A stretch of 15,356 bases of DNA, taken from assembly GCA_964511665.1 (NCBI GenBank), contig CAZEHA010000066.1, positions 1 to 15,356 on the forward strand. The letters run 5' to 3'. This stretch comes from JAGOEF01 sp964511665. Its GTDB lineage: Bacteria; Bacteroidota; Bacteroidia; Bacteroidales; ML635J-15. The notes beneath the pieces were generated by a model. That model saw nothing but the letters and a program-made list of their open reading frames with translations. It searched no databases and was not told the DNA's origin. Position numbers and translations under genes: made by a program. Shown here piece after piece: positions 1 to 8,800 of this stretch. Positions within the stretch are counted from its first letter, which is position 1. Each line of letters opens with the position of its first letter.

Positions 1-156
1 GAAAAGTTTTTATTAATAATTATTCGTTCATATCTTAGCGCCTAAATAATTACCAGTTTTTATTTTTACGCAGTCACTTATTTTATTACATTGCATGCTG
101 AACTTTAGTATTCGTTAATTGTTAATAGTACTGTAAAATAATCACTAAGTATTGTC
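1..156 (+). other. Upstream region of the efflux operon
   Basis: This AT-rich, apparently non-coding stretch precedes the first gene of the metal-efflux operon and should carry its promoter. I looked for a Bacteroidota-type TAnnTTTG -7 element and found no clean match. The start codon at 157 follows an A/T-rich leader without an obvious Shine-Dalgarno sequence, which is usual in this phylum. No strong metal-responsive operator palindrome could be identified. Confidence 0.5.
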
Positions 157-1422
157 ATGAAAGTAATTCGCACTACAAAATATATCCTAATATCACTTGT
201 ATTGCTTTTTATGGGTGAAACATACGCTCAAGAAAAAGCAGAAACCCCAAATTCTTTTCTAAGCTTACAAGAATCGATAAATTTGGCAATGAAAATGAAT
301 CCGGGGCTCAATAAGCTTAAGAATACCGAGCTGGAAATTGCCAATAGCTGGAAACTGGAATCGGGAATTGTAAATCCTGAAATCATATTTTATCAGAATG
401 GTATCGGAGAAAACGATTTATATTTTGAGAGAGCTGTTGGCATTACTCAAAACTTCGAAAAACCATTAGCGAATGTATGGTTAAAGAAAGCTGCAAATAT
501 AGAACTTGAAAAACTAAAGCTATCGATCAATTTATACCAAATATCGTTGAAAGCCATGGTGAAATCTCAATATGTCGAAATTTTATATGCCAAATATTAC
601 TACAATTTGGTTAACGAAAGAATTGGAACATATCGTCGTTTGCTTGATGCGATACTAACAAAATATGAGAATGGATCAGCAAATAAATTAGATGTATTAA
701 ACGCAAAAATTCGTCTGAACGAAGCAGAAAATGAACTTAGTAAAGCTGAAGCTCATTTACATCGACAACGTTATCAATTTTTCGAAATCGTGGGTCTTGA
801 CCCTGAATCACAAGCATACGAAATACGTTTCGCCGATAGTTTACGAACACACGAATCGTTTATATCACAAGAAGAAGTATTAAATAACCTACATAATTAT
901 CCCGGCATAAAAAAAGAAGAATTGACCTTGCAAGCCAACGACGACAAAATAAAAGCGGCTAAAGCAAAATGGTTTCCGAATGTAAGTGTATCGTATCTTC
1001 GACAAGATTTTACGTCGGGTTTTAGATTTAACGGAATCGAAGTTGGTCTCGAAATTCCCATCTGGGGAAAACATACCATTAGCGCTGATGTAAAAGTGCA
1101 ACAAGCCTTGCTAAGTCAAAACAAATGGCAACTTTACGAAACAGAACTCATGTATAAAAAACAAATAGAAAATGCATGGCATTCCTACGAAAAAGCAAAA
1201 GAGGTTCTCGACAACTTTCACGACGAGCAATCGAAAAGCACCATCGAACTATTGGAATTAAGTGAAGAAGCATACGCTATAGGGCAATTAGATTTAATAA
1301 TGCTGCTCGATGCACAAAGCCTTTACATCAACAATCAACAAATATATTTGAACGTTTTGCGCGATTACTATCTTTATTTAATTGAATTAGAAAAGTTTAC
1401 AGATTATGAATTGGTTTACTAA
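157..1422 (+). CDS. TolC-family outer-membrane efflux channel (CzcC/CusC-like)
   Basis: This 421-residue protein is the outer-membrane channel of a tripartite heavy-metal efflux pump and should form the trimeric duct that carries substrate out of the cell. It opens with a signal peptide (basic MKVIRTTK, a hydrophobic core, likely cleavage after residue 24 in the context TYA-Q). Long helical, heptad-like segments follow, as in the two outer-membrane efflux protein repeats. The second repeat includes the typical phrase YAIGQLDLIMLLDAQ near the C terminus. The length is normal for the family. There is no lipobox cysteine, so it is not predicted to be lipidated, unlike many CusC/OprM homologues. 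The gene leads a three-gene operon, with the adaptor starting 7 bases after its stop. Family assignment is secure; the metal specificity of this subunit cannot be read from sequence. Confidence 0.92.
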   Translation: MKVIRTTKYILISLVLLFMGETYAQEKAETPNSFLSLQESINLAMKMNPGLNKLKNTELEIANSWKLESGIVNPEIIFYQNGIGENDLYFERAVGITQNFEKPLANVWLKKAANIELEKLKLSINLYQISLKAMVKSQYVEILYAKYYYNLVNERIGTYRRLLDAILTKYENGSANKLDVLNAKIRLNEAENELSKAEAHLHRQRYQFFEIVGLDPESQAYEIRFADSLRTHESFISQEEVLNNLHNYPGIKKEELTLQANDDKIKAAKAKWFPNVSVSYLRQDFTSGFRFNGIEVGLEIPIWGKHTISADVKVQQALLSQNKWQLYETELMYKKQIENAWHSYEKAKEVLDNFHDEQSKSTIELLELSEEAYAIGQLDLIMLLDAQSLYINNQQIYLNVLRDYYLYLIELEKFTDYELVY

Positions 1423-1429
1423 AACAACT

Positions 1430-2593
1430 ATGAAAACAATAAAACTATTTGCCATGTTGGGATTATTATCGGTTTTGCTATCGTGCAACAATTCGCAAGA
1501 AAAATCGGAGCAAAACGAAAGTCAAAACGATACCAACGAATGGCTTATTGATTTATCGCAAACGAAACTATCGGTTGACGACATTGATTTTTACGAATTG
1601 GGCAAGCAGGAAGTATTGCTTAAAAAAGCGGTGCCGGGTATTGCTCAGTCGGCACCAAACTTCATCAGTTATATTGCTGCCCCAATGGATGGAATTGTTA
1701 GTTCACTGCACATCAACGAGGGAGAGATGGTACAAAAGGGCCAGGTAATTATGGAGTTAGAAAGTCTTGAATACGGAAATCTGCTCTCAGAATTTTTGAA
1801 AGCAAACTCTGAGTTTGAATACCAACAGGGACGATTAGAGCGCAACAGCAAACTTACCGAAAAGGGCATCAACAGTCAATCGGAAATGGAAATGATTCAA
1901 GCCGAATACGAACGCGCACTTGCAAATGTGGTAGCCATTAAAACTCGTTTGCAAACATTGGGACTCTCGGCAGCCGAAATTGACAATCTGAAGAAAAGTG
2001 AGAATATAGAACCCCACTTAATGGTAAGATCTCGCATTTCGGGTATAGTGAACGAACATTATGCCGAATTGGGATTGCCGGTAAAAGCCTACGATAAGCT
2101 TGCAAGTGTTGTTGATAGAAGCGAATTGGTTATAAAAGCCTATTTGGCTCCCGAAGACTTAAATGCAGTAAACACCGGCGATTCTGTTTATGTTTACAGG
2201 CAAAGCGACAAGACGTTGTCCCCTATTGCTGCTACCATAGCCTCTATCAATCCTGCTCTCGACAATAACTCCAAGTCGCTTATTGCAAATATCTACGTAA
2301 AAGGCAATGAGCTGTGGCCTCTACCCGGCGAAAATGTCAGGCTGGTAATTCATTCTCATATTCCCCAAAAATGGATAGCCGTGCCCGCCTCAGCAATCAG
2401 TTGGTTGGGCGAAGATGCTATCGTATATGTTTGGGCAAACAACGATATTTTAGAAATTCGCAAGGTCGAAATAATGAGTTCCGACGACACTCACAGTTTT
2501 GTAATATCGGGTGTGGCCTATGGCGAAAAAGTGGCTGTGAGCGAGATATTCACACTGAAATCACTGGTAAGGTATAACGAATTTGCAGAATAA
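1430..2593 (+). CDS. Heavy-metal efflux RND periplasmic adaptor (membrane fusion) lipoprotein, CzcB-like
   Basis: This 387-residue adaptor should bridge the inner-membrane pump and the outer-membrane channel. I chose the ATG at 1430 rather than the in-frame ATG at 1406. The 1406 start overlaps the channel gene and puts eight residues ahead of a well-formed lipoprotein signal: MKTIK, a hydrophobic core, then lipobox LLSC with Cys19, followed by a polar linker. Mature-protein features are a lipoyl/barrel-sandwich half-motif around residues 83-110 (AAPMDGIV, then NEGEMVQKGQ), an alpha-helical hairpin around 112-170, the returning half-motif RSRISGIVNEHYAELG, a beta-barrel and a membrane-proximal domain. 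No His-rich or Met-rich metal-binding stretch is present. The stop is 2 bases before the pump start, so the genes are probably co-transcribed and translationally coupled. Confidence 0.92.
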   Translation: MKTIKLFAMLGLLSVLLSCNNSQEKSEQNESQNDTNEWLIDLSQTKLSVDDIDFYELGKQEVLLKKAVPGIAQSAPNFISYIAAPMDGIVSSLHINEGEMVQKGQVIMELESLEYGNLLSEFLKANSEFEYQQGRLERNSKLTEKGINSQSEMEMIQAEYERALANVVAIKTRLQTLGLSAAEIDNLKKSENIEPHLMVRSRISGIVNEHYAELGLPVKAYDKLASVVDRSELVIKAYLAPEDLNAVNTGDSVYVYRQSDKTLSPIAATIASINPALDNNSKSLIANIYVKGNELWPLPGENVRLVIHSHIPQKWIAVPASAISWLGEDAIVYVWANNDILEIRKVEIMSSDDTHSFVISGVAYGEKVAVSEIFTLKSLVRYNEFAE

Positions 2594-2595
2594 TC

Positions 2596-5500
2596 ATGCT
2601 ACATAAAATTATTGAATTTTCGGTAAAACAAAAATATGTTGCCCTGTCGCTCGTATTTTTAATTGCAATAGGGGGATATTTTTCGCTGAAGAATATTCCT
2701 ATCAATTCGTTGCCCGATGTAACTCCGGTGCAAGTACTCGTTATAACCAAAGCCGGAAGATACTCTCCATACGATGTCGAAAAACTGGTTAGCCGCCCTA
2801 TCGAAAATGCGATGAATGGATTACCCGACGTAAAGCAGGTGCGTTCTATATCGCAATTTGGATTATCGGCAGTTACCATCGAATTCGAAGAAGAAACCGA
2901 TTTGTATTTCGTAAGACAATTGGTATCTCAACGATTGCAATCTATTGCCGACGAATTACCCGAAGGAGTTTCGGCACCTCAACTGGGACCGGTTTCAACC
3001 GCCATGGGCGAAATTTATCAATATCAGGTTGTGGGCGATTCCTACAGTCTCACAGAGCTTAGAGGCATACAAGATTGGCTGATTGCGCCCCAACTGAAAA
3101 CAATAAAAGGGGTTACCGAAATAAACTCTTTTGGAGGCTATGTGCGGCAAATTGATGTGGTTGTTTTACCGGGAAAATTGCGGCAATTTGGATTAAGCCT
3201 CAACGATGTTTTTGCATCTATCGAAAAAAACAATTCTGTTTCGGGAGGCAACTACCTGACCTATAACCGTGAACAATACATTATTCGTGGTGTCGGACTT
3301 ATCGAAGACATCGAAGATATTGAGCAAATCATCGTTAAAAACGTGAATGGGAACCCTGTATTTTTAAAAAATATTGCGGAAGTAAAAGCTGGAAAGCAAA
3401 TCCGCCAGGGTGCTGTTACACGCGATGGCAAAGGAGAAGTTGTTACCGGTATTGTTATGATGCTGCGCGGCGAAAACGGAAGGCAAGTAATAAAAAACAT
3501 TGAGGAAAAAATAAACGATATCAATCAATCGCTTCCCGAAGGAGTGAAAATTGAAAAATTTTACGACCAAAGTGAGCTTATCGACCGAACAACAAATACT
3601 TTATCGAAAAACCTGCTCGAAGGAGGACTGTTAGTAATTGTTGTTCTGCTTTTGCTATTGGGCGATTTCAGAGGAGCACTTATTGTTGCATTGGTAATAC
3701 CTTTGTCGATGCTTTTTGCCTTTATCGGAATGCGCGAGCTGGGTCTGGCAGCCAATTTAATGAGTTTGGGAGCCATCGATTTTGGAATGATAGTAGATGG
3801 CTCGGTGGTGATGATTGAAAATATTATTCATCGATCGAGGCAAAATACAGAACTCTCAAGGCAGGAAATCATTATTAAAGCAGCCAAACAAGTAGCCCGC
3901 CCAATATTTTTTGGGGTATTGATTATTTTGGTTGTATATATTCCGGTAATGACATTCAGCGGCATGGAAGGTATCTTGTATCGCCCCATGGCTATCACTG
4001 TCAGCCTTGCTGTTTTAGGCTCTTTACTACTGGCCTTGGTGTTTATTCCTGCTATGATGAGCATTTCGTTACGAAATAAAAAGAAAATTCAAAAGCAATC
4101 ACGCGAAAATTATTTAATCAGGAAACTGAGACCCCTGTATGAATCGTTTCTTGAAAAAATAATATTAAAAAAGTGGACAGTGATGGGTATTGCTCTTGGC
4201 ATATTTGCCTTGAGCCTTTTTACCATCAGCCAAATGGGTTCCGAATTTCTTCCCGAACTCGACGAAGGCTCGATATTAATCGAAGAAGTAAGAATGCCAA
4301 GTGTTACACTCGAAGAAAGCGTAGAAAAGGCCAACGAACTTTCGGCAAAACTCATAGCAAATATCCCCGAAATAAAAACCATCGTTCCCAAAACAGGACG
4401 TTCTGATTTGGCAAACGACTGGATGGGAGTTCACCAAACCGATGTATGGGTATTGCTCGAACCCCGAAATACCTGGAGAAAAGGAATTACAAAAGAGGAT
4501 ATCATTCGCGAAATTGAACCATTTCTCGAAAATGAACCGGGCTTGGCATACAATTTTACTCAACCTATAGCCATGCGAGTTGACGAACTCACCAGTGGTG
4601 TAAAATCAGACCTTGCCGTGGTAATTTATGGCGAAGACCTCGATAGCCTGTCGGCCATTAGCAAGCGCATTGCCATGCATTTGCCGGCACTTGAAGGCAC
4701 GGCTAACTTCTTCGTCGATCAGCCGGTGGGTCAGCCCTATTTCACTATTGAAGCCGACAGGGAAGCTCTTGCTGGTTTTGGGCTGAATGTAAATGATGTT
4801 CAGGATGTAATAGAAGCCGGAATTGGCGGAAAAACTGTTGGGACAATCTTCGAAGGCCAACGTCGTTACGACATCCAGGTGCGTTATCCCGAAGATTTGC
4901 GATCGAACTTCTCAAGGATTAGAGATATTCCTGTATATCTACCCAACGGCAATGGCTTTGTACCTCTCGACAGGCTGACAAAAATATCAGCACAGGAAGG
5001 ACCACGCGAAATACAAAGAGAAGATGGTTGGCGAAGGCTTATAGTCGGTATAAATATACAAGACATCGACATGGGAAGTTATGTGCAAAACTTAAAGAAA
5101 ATTATTAGCAACCAAGTCCATCTGCCCCCCGGGTACTTTATCAAATATGGCGGAAGCTTCGAAAACCAACAACGTGCAACCAGTCACCTATTGCTCGTAA
5201 TTCCTCTGGTATTATTTCTGATAATTGGGTTGCTTTACCTTAACTTCAACAAAATGAGGTATGCATTTTTGGTATTTCTGAATTTACCGCTGGCCTTGTC
5301 GGGAGGGATATTTTTATTGTATGCCCGAGGCATGTACCTTTCGGTTTCGGCCAGTATAGGGTTTATTGCATTATTTGGAGTGGCAGTTCTTAATGGTATT
5401 GTTTTAATTTCGCATTTAAACGAATTACGCGAATCTGACAAAACCTTGCCTTTAAAAAAGGCGATTATTCTTGGCTCCTCCGACCGATTACGCCCTGTAT

Positions 5501-5688
5501 TAATGACAGCCTTAGTTGCTTCTTTGGGATTTGTTCCTATGGCATTCAACACAGGCCCGGGTTCCGAAGTACAATCTCCTTTAGCAACAGTAGTAATTGG
5601 CGGACTAATTACATCAACACTGCTAACCTTGTTTGTATTGCCAGTAATTTACAACTGGATAGAATCAGCAAAAAAAAACAAACAATAA
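2596..5688 (+). CDS. Heavy-metal efflux RND pump, CzcA/CusA family
   Basis: This 1030-residue inner-membrane proton/metal antiporter is full length for the HME-RND family. The first membrane helix (about 13-31) is followed by the family phrase NIPINSLPDVTPVQV. The transmembrane-4 signature DFGMIVDGSVVMIEN is complete. D395, D401 and E408 have exactly the spacing of the proton-relay residues D402, D408 and E415 of Cupriavidus CzcA. Two large periplasmic loops and two helix clusters (about 340-495 and 860-1025) give the expected 12-helix layout. In the metal-binding periplasmic region (about 654-672) the motif reads AMRVDELTSGVKSD. E664 sits where CusA of E. coli has a Met ligand (RIDM context), favouring divalent cations such as Zn, Co, Ni or Cd over Cu(I)/Ag(I). 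That preference is inference; the family assignment is not in doubt. Confidence 0.96.
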   Translation: MLHKIIEFSVKQKYVALSLVFLIAIGGYFSLKNIPINSLPDVTPVQVLVITKAGRYSPYDVEKLVSRPIENAMNGLPDVKQVRSISQFGLSAVTIEFEEETDLYFVRQLVSQRLQSIADELPEGVSAPQLGPVSTAMGEIYQYQVVGDSYSLTELRGIQDWLIAPQLKTIKGVTEINSFGGYVRQIDVVVLPGKLRQFGLSLNDVFASIEKNNSVSGGNYLTYNREQYIIRGVGLIEDIEDIEQIIVKNVNGNPVFLKNIAEVKAGKQIRQGAVTRDGKGEVVTGIVMMLRGENGRQVIKNIEEKINDINQSLPEGVKIEKFYDQSELIDRTTNTLSKNLLEGGLLVIVVLLLLLGDFRGALIVALVIPLSMLFAFIGMRELGLAANLMSLGAIDFGMIVDGSVVMIENIIHRSRQNTELSRQEIIIKAAKQVARPIFFGVLIILVVYIPVMTFSGMEGILYRPMAITVSLAVLGSLLLALVFIPAMMSISLRNKKKIQKQSRENYLIRKLRPLYESFLEKIILKKWTVMGIALGIFALSLFTISQMGSEFLPELDEGSILIEEVRMPSVTLEESVEKANELSAKLIANIPEIKTIVPKTGRSDLANDWMGVHQTDVWVLLEPRNTWRKGITKEDIIREIEPFLENEPGLAYNFTQPIAMRVDELTSGVKSDLAVVIYGEDLDSLSAISKRIAMHLPALEGTANFFVDQPVGQPYFTIEADREALAGFGLNVNDVQDVIEAGIGGKTVGTIFEGQRRYDIQVRYPEDLRSNFSRIRDIPVYLPNGNGFVPLDRLTKISAQEGPREIQREDGWRRLIVGINIQDIDMGSYVQNLKKIISNQVHLPPGYFIKYGGSFENQQRATSHLLLVIPLVLFLIIGLLYLNFNKMRYAFLVFLNLPLALSGGIFLLYARGMYLSVSASIGFIALFGVAVLNGIVLISHLNELRESDKTLPLKKAIILGSSDRLRPVLMTALVASLGFVPMAFNTGPGSEVQSPLATVVIGGLITSTLLTLFVLPVIYNWIESAKKNKQ

Positions 5689-5858
5689 TTGTGTCAACCT
5701 ATTGATATTTTTCCCTTTAAACTACACAACCTCTCTAATTACCTTAGTGTTATAAAACAATTTGCTGTAAGATAAGCATCATTGAAACATTAAAAGTATA
5801 AAATGCAATCATATAGGTAAGTTGCAATCGTACCAATGGTTTTTATATTTTTGCAAGC
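5689..5858 (+). other. Intergenic region between the efflux operon and the UvrA-like gene
   Basis: This 170-base AT-rich stretch holds no convincing gene. It contains a weak TCAA/TTGA stem (about 5694-5705) before a short T run, too small to call a terminator. Two direct copies of TGCAATC lie at 5804-5810 and 5823-5829, 19 bases apart (about two helical turns). The second copy overlaps the probable -33 element of the downstream gene, so the pair could be an operator. Confidence 0.5.
5822..5853 (+). promoter_or_regulatory. Bacteroidota-type promoter of the UvrA-like gene
   Basis: TATTTTTG at 5846-5853 matches the TAnnTTTG -7 consensus. TTG at 5822-5824 lies 21 bases upstream of it, acceptable for the -33 element. 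The -7 box ends only 5 bases before the ATG at 5859, so transcription would start at or within a few bases of the start codon, implying a leaderless or nearly leaderless mRNA. Confidence 0.55.
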
Positions 5859-8800
5859 ATGAATAATGCACATCAAAAAGCTATTGTTGTAACAAACGCA
5901 AGCGAGAACAATCTAAAAAATATTAGTTTAGAATTACCGCACAATAAGTTTATTGTAGTAACAGGTGTTTCGGGGTCGGGAAAATCGTCGCTGGTTTTCG
6001 ATGTGATTGCTGCCGAAGGTCAACGTAGGTTTTTAGAAACCTACGCTTCGTTTTCGCGTTTGTTTATGGGCAAATTGCAACAGCCGGCTGTAGAAAGCAT
6101 CGAAGGCCTGCTGCCGGTTATAAGTATTGGCCAAACCAGTGCGGGATCAAACATTCGTTCTACACTGGGCACCATGAGCGAAATGTACGACTTGCTGCGC
6201 TTGCTGTTTGCCCGCGCAGGCACTGCCGTTACCAACATTGAACTTAGCCGCAGTTTATTCTCGTTTAATTCACCGCTTGGGGCATGCCCTCATTGCAAAG
6301 GCATTGGTCTCGAAGAAACTATCGACGTAAACAAACTGATAAGCGACCCGGCAAAAACGCTTAGACAAGGCGCGCTGGCACCAAGTCAGCCAAACGGGTA
6401 TATCATGTATTCGCAGGTTACCATCGATGTACTGAATCGTGTTTGCAATGCCCATGGCTTTGATGTTGATACGCCGTGGAACGAGCTAAGTGCCCAACAA
6501 CAAGATGTGATACTCAACGGCAGCACCCGCATTAAAGTACCTTTTGGCAAGCACAGTTTAGAATCGCGTTTAAAATGGACCGGCATTACTGCCCTGCCTC
6601 GCGAAGAAGCCTACTACAAAGGGATGCTGCCAATTATGAACGATATTTTGCGCCGCGACCGGAATGTAAATATTCTGAAATATGCATCATCGTTGCCTTG
6701 CAGCCATTGTAACGGTTTGCGTTTGAACCCCGCTGCACTGAGCGTACGCGTCAACGGATTGAACATTGCCGATTATGCCAATATGGAGCTGAGCGAATTG
6801 CGCGAAAACATCGAATTGCTTGCTAATTTGTATCGCGACAAGGAATTTGTACAGAACATTACACAAAAACTTATTCAGCAAATTGCCATGTTCGAAAGCC
6901 TTGGCATGCAATACCTAAGCCTTAGCCGGCCATCGAATACCCTTTCGGGAGGCGAAGTTCAACGGGTGCGACTTATTAACCAAACCACTGCCTCGCTCAG
7001 CAATGTGCTTTACGTATTCGATGAACCATCGGCAGGAATGCACCCGCAATACATGCATCAACTTACCCGTATTTTCAGGCAACTGGTTAACCAGGGAAAT
7101 ACACTTATTGTGGCGGAACACGACTTGGCCTGCTTGATGCAAGCCGATTTTGTGGTTGATATTGGGCCGGGAGCCGGCCAACATGGAGGCCGATTGCTTT
7201 TTGCAGGTAGTATTGCCGATTTTTGTACCGATACAACAGTGGCCGAAATTAGCCCCACGCGCAAGGCACTCGACATGTATAAGCGGCACATGCTCCCTAC
7301 CCCGTTGCAAGGCAATGTGGCGGCTGATTTTATTTTGAATGGCTGCACCAAACACAACTTAAAAAATATTGAAGCAGGCTTTATTAAAGGCGCTTTAAAC
7401 ATCGTGTGCGGGCTTGCCGGCAGCGGAAAAAACAGTTTGGTACACGGCGAACTTGAAATCAGGGTTAACAAAGCCATCGAACAAAACAAAAATCAAAGTG
7501 CCTTCGATAAACTCATTGTAATCAATCAATCGCCTATTGGGCGTAGTCCGCGCAGTAATCCGGCCACCTACACCAAACTTTCCGATAAAATCAGAGACCT
7601 TTTTGCAGACACCATCGCTGCCAAACAAGCCCGTTTAAGCAAATCGCACTTCTCGTTCAACACTGCGGGTGGACGCTGCGAAACATGCATGGGAGCAGGT
7701 CAGGTGCAAATAGGTATGCATTTTTTGGGCAATGTTAACCTGATTTGCAGCAGTTGCGGGGGCAAACGATTCAACAGCGAGGTTTTGCAAATTCTTTATA
7801 AAGAGAAAAACATTGCCGAAGTATATGAGTTAACAGTGAGTAGTGCACTCATGTTTTTCGCCGATGTAAAAAGCATTGCATCGCAACTACAAACACTGGT
7901 CGATTTGGGTTTAGGCTATTTAACACTGGGGCAATCGTCTACCACCTTGTCGGGGGGAGAAGCACAACGCATAAAACTAGCTGCTCATTTGCAACAAGCC
8001 AATACGGGCAACACCCTGTATATATTAAACGAGCCTACGGTGGGTTTACACAACAGCGATATGGATGTGCTGCTTCAAGCACTCAAGAAACTCACAAACA
8101 AGGGGAACACCATTGTTTGCATCGAAAACGACGGCAACATGCTTGCCCATGCCCAGCAGATAATAGAACTGGGGCCGGGATGCGGAAGCCGTGGCGGAGA
8201 AATCGTTTTTCAGGGACCGGCAACAGCGTTTTTCGACATTGCCGATACCCCTACTGCCAACGCCTTACGCAAAAGGCAAAAACCGGAGCATGTTGCTTCA
8301 TTACACCCAAATAGCTCTTCTATACAACTTCAGGGTGTAAGTACTCACTATCTGAAAAACATTGATGTTGATATTCCTAATAACAAACTTACACTCATCA
8401 CCGGCTTGTCGGGTACAGGAAAATCGTCGCTGGCTTTCGACACCCTGTTTGCCGAATCAAGGAGTCGTTTTTCCGAAAGTCTCTCGAGCTATGTACGCAG
8501 CCTGATAAAGCTCGACAACCGCGCCATTATCGAAAACTGTTCGGGACTTTGCCCTTCTGTGGCCATCAGCCGCAAACACCTTGGTTATTCGAGCCGCAGC
8601 ACTGTGGGCACCATAACAGGTATTTATGAGCATTTCAGGCTGATGTATTCGCGTATTGCCCAACACCGGGGCTTGAGTTACACTGCACAACATTTCTCGT
8701 TCAATCACGAATTGGGTGCCTGCCCCCACTGCGAAGGCCGCGGCGAAATACTTACCACCGACCCCGACAAACTGATAACCCACAGCCACCTGCCTATTTC

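Noticed and set aside
2596..5688. Copper/silver-specific CusA
   Set aside because: The Met at the CusA RIDM position is replaced by Glu and the pump matches CzcA-type features better.
5689..5715. Intrinsic terminator after the efflux operon
   Set aside because: Only a 4-bp TCAA/TTGA stem with a short T run; too weak to call.
6915..7489. Two overlapping minus-strand frames of about 145 codons
   Set aside because: Antisense shadows of conserved UvrA module sequence; no supporting start context or family motif.
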